NCBI RefSeq assembly: GCF_946190375.1
Contig: NZ_CAMIAF010000009.1
Span: forward strand, 38,747-102,746
Origin: Streptococcus mitis
GTDB taxonomy: Bacteria; Bacillota; Bacilli; Lactobacillales; Streptococcaceae
Direction: 5' to 3'
Length of the DNA: 64,000 nt
Shown here: positions 59,940 to 64,000 of the stretch, piece after piece
How the letters are laid out: the number at the start of each line of letters is the position of its first letter
How positions within the stretch are numbered: the first letter of the stretch is position 1
The notes under the pieces: generated by a model
Told to the model about the DNA's origin: nothing
The model's database searches: none
Seen by the model: only the letters and a program-made list of their open reading frames with translations
Position numbers and translations under genes: made by a program

Positions 59940-60698
59940 CTAAACTCCTCCAAATCGGCGATGACGACGATTGTAGGCAAGAATGGCTTCCTGCAAGGCT
60001 ACTTCGTCAAAATCAGGCCATAAGGTATCTGTAAAATAGAGCTCACTATAGGCTCCCTGCCATGGAAGGAAATTACTCAAACGCAATTCTCCACTAGTAC
60101 GGATAATCAAGTCTGGGTCTCGTAAGTCCTTAGGCAAATGCTGGGTAAAGAGATAGTTGCCAATCAATTCCTCTGTGATGTCACCTGGGTTGATTTTGGC
60201 ATCTAAAACATCCTGGGAAATCAACTTAAGCGCCTGTGTAATCTCAGCACGTCCACCATAGTTGAGGGCAAAGTTAAGAATCAATCCTGTGTTATTCTTA
60301 GTCAATTCCTCAGCCTTTGTTAAAGCTTCAAAGGTTTGCTTAGGCAGGCGGTCCGTCTCCCCAATCATTTGAATCTTAACATTATTCGCATGCAATTCCG
60401 GGACATAATTGTCATAAAACTCTACTGGCAAGTTCATGATAAACTTGACTTCCTGATCTGGGCGGGTCCAGTTTTCCGTAGAAAAAGCATAAACCGTAAT
60501 AACCTTAACACCCAGTTTGTTGGCTGCCTTGGTCACAGTTTGTAATGCTTCCATGCCCGCCTTGTGTCCGAAGACTCGCGGTTGCATACGTTTTTTAGCC
60601 CAACGGCCATTTCCATCCATGATGATGCCGATATGAGCAGGAACCTGTGTCGGAACCTCTACTTCCACAGCCTTATCTTTCTTAAAAAATCCAAACAT
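59940..60698 (-). CDS. uppS: Undecaprenyl diphosphate synthase
   Basis: 252 aa from MFGFFKKDKAVEVEVP; an earlier ATG six codons upstream is less conserved. IMDGNGRWAKKR (catalytic Asp), VYAFSTENWTRP and RTSGELRLSNFLPWQ are standard. It produces the lipid carrier for peptidoglycan and teichoic acid. First gene of the uppS-cdsA-rseP-proS operon. Confidence 0.97.
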   Translation of the reverse strand: MFGFFKKDKAVEVEVPTQVPAHIGIIMDGNGRWAKKRMQPRVFGHKAGMEALQTVTKAANKLGVKVITVYAFSTENWTRPDQEVKFIMNLPVEFYDNYVPELHANNVKIQMIGETDRLPKQTFEALTKAEELTKNNTGLILNFALNYGGRAEITQALKLISQDVLDAKINPGDITEELIGNYLFTQHLPKDLRDPDLIIRTSGELRLSNFLPWQGAYSELYFTDTLWPDFDEVALQEAILAYNRRHRRFGGV

Positions 60699-60773
60699 GA
60701 TCTTATTCCTATTCAAAAATCTATCGTTTCATTATACCATATTTCCCTATTTTCTTCTATCACTAAGCTATTT

Positions 60774-60888
60774 ATACTCTTCGAAAATCAAATTCAAACC
60801 ACGTCAGCTCTATCTGCAACCTCAAAACAGTGTTTTGAGCAACCTGCGGCTAGCTTCCTAGTTTGCTCTTTGATTTTCATTGAGTATT
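60774..60888 (+). repeat. BOX element 3
   Basis: ATACTCTTCGAAAATCAAA to CTTTGATTTTCATTGAGTAT with GCTCTATCTGCAACCTCAA and the CAAAACAGTGTTTTGAG inner repeat. It lies in the 345-bp gap between uppS and the csRNA gene, separating their transcripts. Confidence 0.93.
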
Positions 60889-60914
60889 ATTCTCAGACAC
60901 AAAGCCCATTTTTC

Positions 60915-61009
60915 AAAAAAATAAGCCGCCTGATTGGGCGACTTTATTTTTATAGGGAGATTATTATGAAAAAGTTTTAGGAGTTTAAGTTAAGGTTTTC
61001 TTAACTTAT
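60915..61009 (-). ncRNA. CiaR-dependent small RNA (csRNA)
   Basis: About 95 nt. The start is predicted 7 nt after TATACT; the 3' end is the terminator stem AAGTCGCC/GGCGGCTT with T7. The central single-stranded part CATAATAATCTCCCTAT is complementary to a ribosome site plus start codon (GGGAGATTATTATG), the hallmark of pneumococcal csRNAs that block translation. The apparent reading frame on the other strand (ATGAAAAAGTTTTAG) is a product of this complementarity and not a gene. Confidence 0.82.
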
Positions 61010-61015
61010 GAACTT

Positions 61016-61048
61016 AGTATACACTTCCTAGCTTAAAGTTTCCTTAAG
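61016..61048 (-). promoter_or_regulatory. CiaR-controlled promoter
   Basis: On the minus strand CTTAAG-GAAAC-TTTAAG, then 10 bp and TATACT (61021-61016): the CiaR direct repeat at its normal position. It overlaps the 3' end of the nucleotidyltransferase gene. Confidence 0.85.
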
Positions 61049-61607
61049 TATTTTTAAAAATCAAATTTTTCCATTTCTCCTGCCAATTTTTCTTAGATAG
61101 ACGTGTTCGATAAAGTTCCATTCGGTCTTCATTCTCTAAAAAATGAGGAGTTGGACGAACTTGAAAATTCAAAATATCCTCCAAACCATAAGGTGCATAG
61201 AGTTCAAAATCGGATTCTTCATTCAAGCGCAGTCCAACTGCCGTACACCGTTCTGGATACTTACTCATGGCATCACGGGAACTGATATAGGGAGCAGTAT
61301 GAGGGCTGTGCTGGTGCATATAGACTTGATTTTTCAATTCCCACTGGTACTGAGGAAAATCCTCTAGCAGTTTTTTCTCTAGGGACAGGGTTTCCTCATA
61401 AGAAATATCTGGATCAAAGAAAATCACATCTACATCTGTTTCACAGTCAAAAGGGGATTTGTCTGACAAGAGATTCCAGATAAAATTTCTGACAGAACCT
61501 GCTGCCAACCAGGAGTCTTTTAAGTCAAGGTTTCGGATGATCGTCAGAATAGCCATCATATCTGGATTTTCTCTAAAAGTCTCTAGGATTTCTTGCTTAT
61601 TTTTCAT
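61044..61607 (-). CDS. Nucleotidyltransferase family protein
   Basis: 187 aa from [15 protein letters not shown] three codons earlier is an alternative. [13 protein letters not shown] and DVDVIFFD form the GS...DxD head of the polymerase-beta superfamily. The C-terminus [18 protein letters not shown] is typical of the small DUF925-like group of unknown substrate. The start overlaps the ruvB stop, indicating cotranscription. Confidence 0.85.
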   Translation of the reverse strand: MKNKQEILETFRENPDMMAILTIIRNLDLKDSWLAAGSVRNFIWNLLSDKSPFDCETDVDVIFFDPDISYEETLSLEKKLLEDFPQYQWELKNQVYMHQHSPHTAPYISSRDAMSKYPERCTAVGLRLNEESDFELYAPYGLEDILNFQVRPTPHFLENEDRMELYRTRLSKKNWQEKWKNLIFKNT

Positions 61608-62595
61608 TGTATTCATACCCCAAATGCTCATATGCCTTAGCAGTCGCCACCCGTCCAGAACGTGTTCGCATGATAAAGCCTTTTTGAATCAAGTAAGGCT
61701 CATACATGTCTTCGACAGTCTCGCGCTCCTCGGCAATATTAACAGAAAGAGTTCCTAGACCAACAGGACCACCACCGTACATCTCAATCATGGTGCGAAG
61801 GATTTTCTGATCCACATAGTCCAAACCTTCATGGTCAACATCCAGCATAGTTAAAGCCTTATCGGTAATAACATCATCGATAACCCCATTCCCCATAATC
61901 TGGGCAAAATCGCGCACGCGCTTGAGGAGACGATTGGCAATACGAGGGGTCCCACGACTACGTAGGGCCAACTCAGACGCTGCCTCATGAGTGATTTCCA
62001 TCTCAAAAATATCTGCCGTCCGCTCAACAATTTCCGTCAAGTCAGCATGAGCATAATACTCCATATGACCTGTAATCCCAAAACGTGCCCGTAGCGGATT
62101 TGAGAGCATACCAGCCCGAGTCGTCGCACCAATCAAGGTAAAAGGTGGCAACTCCAAATGAACACTACGACTACCCTCACCAGCCCCAATCATGATATCA
62201 ATGTAGAAGTCCTCCATGGCACTATAAAGCACCTCTTCCACAGACATGGGCAAGCGATGAATCTCATCAATAAAAAGGACATCCCCAGGCTCTAAGTCAT
62301 TCAAAATCGCTACCAAATCACCAGCCTTTTCAATGACAGGCCCAGACGTCTGCTTGAGATTGACACCCAGCTCGTTGGCAATAACAAAAGCCATGGTCGT
62401 TTTTCCCAAGCCTGGAGGGCCAAATAAGAGCACATGATCCAGCGCTTCATCTCTCATTTTAGCAGCTTCGATAAAGATTTGGAGCTGGTCCTTGACCTTG
62501 TCCTGCCCAATATATTCACGTAAATACTGAGGACGGAGTGTGCGTTCTACTAACTCCTCATCCCCCATTATCTCATTATCTAAAATTCTACTCAT
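61597..62595 (-). CDS. ruvB: Holliday junction helicase RuvB
   Basis: 332 aa. Walker [10 protein letters not shown], Walker [10 protein letters not shown], sensor 1 IGATTRAG and the winged-helix end [15 protein letters not shown]. Drives branch migration with RuvA. It overlaps the next gene by 11 bp. Confidence 0.98.
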   Translation of the reverse strand: MSRILDNEIMGDEELVERTLRPQYLREYIGQDKVKDQLQIFIEAAKMRDEALDHVLLFGPPGLGKTTMAFVIANELGVNLKQTSGPVIEKAGDLVAILNDLEPGDVLFIDEIHRLPMSVEEVLYSAMEDFYIDIMIGAGEGSRSVHLELPPFTLIGATTRAGMLSNPLRARFGITGHMEYYAHADLTEIVERTADIFEMEITHEAASELALRSRGTPRIANRLLKRVRDFAQIMGNGVIDDVITDKALTMLDVDHEGLDYVDQKILRTMIEMYGGGPVGLGTLSVNIAEERETVEDMYEPYLIQKGFIMRTRSGRVATAKAYEHLGYEYNEK

Positions 62596-62629
62596 GGCTC
62601 TATTATATCAAAAATCCAAGCCACAAACA

Positions 62630-62652
62630 AAAAAGCCACCCAATTGGGTGAC
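62630..62652 (-). terminator. Terminator upstream of ruvB
   Basis: GTCACCC/GGGTGGC with an AATT loop and T6 on the minus strand. It would stop transcripts entering ruvB from the toxin-antitoxin region. Confidence 0.75.
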
Positions 62653-62675
62653 TCCCGACTTTAGCACTTATGTGG

Positions 62676-62681
62676 TATAAT
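62676..62681 (+). promoter_or_regulatory. Promoter -10 of the Fst-like toxin mRNA
   Basis: TGG-TATAAT, an extended -10, 48 bp before the toxin start. Confidence 0.7.
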
Positions 62682-62728
62682 ATTGTTCGCCACTGCTACA
62701 CCGCCTACGAAAGGAGGTGAGATAGCCC

Positions 62729-62821
62729 ATGATGGATACAATACTTAAAACTATCATCGGACCAATTGTGGTCGGTGTCGTTCTTCGCTTAGTCGATAAA
62801 TGGCTAAACAAGGACAAATAG
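62729..62821 (+). CDS. Fst/Ldr-family type I toxin
   Basis: 30 aa, MMDTILKTIIGPIVVGVVL then RLVDKWLNKDK: one transmembrane helix with the conserved I-x-P-x-V-G-x-V core and a charged C-terminus, as in Fst of plasmid pAD1. aaaggaggtg lies upstream. Overexpressed toxin inserts in the membrane. A terminator shared with the antitoxin RNA and the paired direct repeats follow. Confidence 0.88.
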   Translation: MMDTILKTIIGPIVVGVVLRLVDKWLNKDK

Positions 62822-62826
62822 TGTCA

Positions 62827-62900
62827 AAAAGACCCCAAGCTTATTTGGTCGTGAGCTTGGGGTCTTTTCTAGCCTATGATATAGACACAATACTTAATTC
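62827..62900 (-). ncRNA. Antitoxin RNA (RNAII-like)
   Basis: A minus-strand transcript of about 74 nt from the promoter at 62907-62935 ends at the bidirectional stem GACCCCAAGC/GCTTGGGGTC (62831-62864). It contains the complement of GACACAATACTTAA (62884-62897), which matches GATACAATACTTAA over the toxin start (62735-62748): the direct-repeat pairing used by par systems. Confidence 0.8.
62831..62864. terminator. Bidirectional terminator of the toxin-antitoxin locus
   Basis: A perfect 10-bp stem GACCCCAAGC/GCTTGGGGTC with T-rich sequence on each side. It supplies the initial loop contact between the two RNAs in this family. Confidence 0.9.
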
Positions 62901-62906
62901 CCTTTT

Positions 62907-62935
62907 ATTATCCCATAGTTCACAAAATTTGTCAA
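62907..62935 (-). promoter_or_regulatory. Antitoxin RNA promoter
   Basis: On the minus strand TTGACA (62935-62930), a 17-bp spacer and GATAAT (62912-62907). A perfect -35 explains the strong expression expected for the antitoxin. Confidence 0.8.
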
Positions 62936-63035
62936 AGGTTTATATTCTCTTGAACCTCTGTACTACAAGACGTTCAAGATTGCGAAAGTTATCGGAAAAT
63001 GATGTTTAGAAAACTCCCCAAAAGCCTGAAATAGA

Positions 63036-63090
63036 GCCAAAAAACTCCACCTGATTGGGTGGAGTTAAGGGAGATTATTATGAAAAAGGT
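63036..63090 (-). ncRNA. csRNA-like remnant
   Basis: The minus strand contains TTTTTCATAATAATCTCCC followed by the terminator AACTCCACC/GGTGGAGTT with T6, as in the csRNA at 60915. The upstream half and the CiaR repeat are missing, replaced by unrelated sequence with its own hairpins. It is probably a truncated csRNA copy. The rest of the 62,936-63,190 gap shows nothing else. Confidence 0.55.
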
Positions 63091-63191
63091 AAAATAAAAT
63101 CTTATTAAATCAACACTCTTGGAGGGTGTCCCCTCCAACTCCCCGACCTCTGGACAAGGTCTATTTTTTTTGAAAAAAATTATCAAAACCA

Positions 63192-63220
63192 TTGACTTTC
63201 TACAACTAAAGTTGTATAAT
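63192..63220 (+). promoter_or_regulatory. Promoter with an embedded palindrome
   Basis: TTGACT, a 17-bp spacer and TATAAT. The perfect 14-bp palindrome ACAACTAAAGTTGT (63202-63215, central two bases excepted) fills the spacer and is a likely operator, possibly for the HTH protein at 63549. Confidence 0.75.
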
Positions 63221-63279
63221 AGATACATAAGGTTAAGGAGGAAACCTTAGACAAGGAAACTAGTAGAAAGGAACATGAA

Positions 63280-63384
63280 ATGTTTAAGTTCAAAAAGAAG
63301 CCACTCAAGGCAAAAACAAATAAGCTAGTCATCAAAATAAACTTATTTATAATCAGCTTTGAATGGCACATCGAATTTGGATAG
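63280..63384 (+). CDS. Small basic protein, mobile-element-like
   Basis: 34 aa, MFKFKKKPLKAKTNKLVIK then a short hydrophobic stretch (NLFIISFEW). aaagga lies upstream. Another frame from the ATG five bases earlier is less convincing. Unknown function. Confidence 0.45.
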   Translation: MFKFKKKPLKAKTNKLVIKINLFIISFEWHIEFG

Positions 63385-63415
63385 TGAGAAATCACTATCC
63401 ACCCCTTCGGGGGTG
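63377..63415 (+). other. Tandem tetraloop hairpins
   Basis: GGATAGTGA-GAAA-TCACTATCC followed at once by ACCCC-TTCG-GGGGT. These are GNRA- and UUCG-type stable tetraloops at the end of the first small gene, without a T tract. They may protect or process the mRNA, or regulate the next gene. Confidence 0.7.
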
Positions 63416-63440
63416 TACTTAAATTATAACAGGAAAAATA

Positions 63441-63545
63441 ATGAAAGTAAATCTAAAAATTAGAAAAACTACCAAGCGTGAAAAAGTTGAATTTATTATT
63501 GGACTTCTTCTACTCCTATTTGCAGTTTGGTATTTTACGAGGTAA
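63441..63545 (+). CDS. Small membrane protein
   Basis: 34 aa, basic N-terminus MKVNLKIRKTTKREKVE and one hydrophobic helix IIGLLLLLFAVWYF. An aggaaaaa site is near. It lies 3 bp ahead of the HTH gene. Confidence 0.5.
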   Translation: MKVNLKIRKTTKREKVEFIIGLLLLLFAVWYFTR

Positions 63546-63548
63546 TAT

Positions 63549-63740
63549 ATGTCAGTAGATATTGAAGCTATCCGCTGGCTTTTAGACAACGCCACAGCCT
63601 ATGCTATTAGCAAAAACTGTGGCGTATCTATTCAGGCCGTAGATAAGTATAAAAACGGTGTATCAGATATTATGAACATGCGTTTAAAACACGCTATCAG
63701 CATGACTTCTTACGCCCATACACTACAAGAAAAACAGTGA
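63549..63740 (+). CDS. Small HTH protein
   Basis: 63 aa with helices matching an XRE-like motif (TAYAISKNCGVSIQAVDKY, about residues 17-35). gaggtaa precedes the start. It ends in a terminator at 63733-63758. Its likely target is the palindrome at 63202; an orphan regulator of a mobile element is inferred. Confidence 0.6.
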   Translation: MSVDIEAIRWLLDNATAYAISKNCGVSIQAVDKYKNGVSDIMNMRLKHAISMTSYAHTLQEKQ

Positions 63741-63758
63741 GTACCATCACTGTTTTTT
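63733..63758 (+). terminator. Terminator of the small-gene operon
   Basis: AACAGTGA/TCACTGTT with T6; the stem starts in the last codons of the HTH gene. Confidence 0.85.
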
Positions 63759-63772
63759 CTATTTTGAGCAAA

Positions 63773-63801
63773 CAAAAAAACCGCAAGCCTGAGCCTGCGG
63801 T
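63773..63801 (-). terminator. Terminator of the CW_7 protein gene
   Basis: ACCGCA/TGCGGT with T7 on the minus strand, about 48 bp after the stop of the gene at 63849. Confidence 0.8.
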
Positions 63802-63848
63802 CTAGTGTACAATATTTTTGATTTTATACAGGTTTTTCAGTGAGTTTG

Positions 63849-64000
63849 TTAAGAAAGCAATTCGTTTACTCTATCTTGCACGGCTTGTGCGTCATAACCA
63901 GCGCTCGATAAATTATCATATCTTTCTTGTCCATTGCCCCAAAGGCCTTGAATGACCTCGTTTGCTACGGTATTAAGATCCACGGTGTCTTCGCCACCTA
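63849..64000 (-). CDS. C-terminus of a Cpl-7 (CW_7) repeat cell-wall-binding protein (5' end outside window)
   Basis: 49 codons are visible, ending NELLS. VDLNTVANEVIQGLWGNG and AGYDAQAVQDRVNELL form one complete CW_7 repeat, a peptidoglycan-binding module of phage lysins and some streptococcal wall hydrolases. The catalytic part lies beyond base 64000, so lysin, glucosaminidase or amidase cannot be distinguished. The neighbouring small mobile-like genes raise the possibility of another prophage or island beginning here. Confidence 0.85.
   Translation of the reverse strand, partial: GGEDTVDLNTVANEVIQGLWGNGQERYDNLSSAGYDAQAVQDRVNELLS

Noticed and set aside
60966-60980. Short reading frame ATGAAAAAGTTTTAG with a strong ribosome site
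   Set aside because: It is the reverse complement of the csRNA anti-ribosome-site segment; five codons are not a gene.
63080-63097. Short frame ATGAAAAAGGTAAAATAA behind gggagattatt
   Set aside because: Same explanation: the complement of a csRNA-like sequence.

Overview
The window looks like Streptococcus of the mitis/pneumoniae group, most likely a commensal S. mitis-type strain. Reasons: pneumococcus-type housekeeping proteins and gene blocks (cinA-recA-dinF with a ComX box, rpoB-rpoC, spuA, glmS, proS-rseP-cdsA-uppS, ruvB), three BOX repeats, a CiaR-type small-RNA locus and a TprA/PhrA pheromone pair. The gene order differs from the pneumococcus as I remember it. The ply-lytA interval between yebC and dinF is absent, and rpoB lies next to the spuA-ruvB block, as if after an inversion across the origin.

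Bases 1-23,930 are the right part of an inducible-looking siphophage prophage; lysis and tail genes are off the left edge. From the right end: a tyrosine integrase, an S24-type CI repressor with three operators and divergent promoters, a long leftward early operon, then leftward late genes. The early operon holds a Cro-like protein, two paralogous winged-helix replication proteins each followed by a 15-bp repeat array, ERF, SSB, an orphan methylase, RusA and many small proteins. The late genes cover terminase, portal, head protein, scaffold and capsid. Three genes run against the early operon with their own extended -10 promoters, which suggests cargo expressed in the lysogen. The late genes appear to be divided into three units, each preceded by the same 16-bp box 12-13 bp upstream of a -10, probably read by an ArpU-like activator.

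Bases 23,941-31,483 are core chromosome: yebC, dinF, recA, cinA, an LCP (LytR) gene, a GNAT gene, tsaE and a membrane protein. Bases 31,787-37,060 are an AT-rich accessory locus. The TprA-type receptor gene and the phrA pheromone gene are divergent, followed by a FecR-like protein, an ABC exporter and an ABC-F ATPase, where pneumococcus carries a lantibiotic cluster. Bases 37,332-45,562 hold ndk, rpoC and rpoB, with an rpoB leader containing a promoter and a possible attenuator.

Bases 45,700-62,600 hold an Mga-like regulator, the LPXTG amylopullulanase spuA under a cre/promoter, a frameshifted luciferase-like oxidoreductase, glmS with two NagR-type operators, a GH1 glycosidase, proS-rseP-cdsA-uppS, a csRNA, a nucleotidyltransferase gene and ruvB. 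The right end contains a complete Fst/par type I toxin-antitoxin locus, a csRNA-like remnant, three tiny genes behind an operator-bearing promoter, and the C-terminus of a Cpl-7 (CW_7) cell-wall-binding protein.

The most unusual items are the duplicated replication modules with a shared out-of-frame start, the shared late-promoter box, and the pheromone-linked FecR/ABC/ABC-F operon. All calls were made by reading the sequence; no database search was run.
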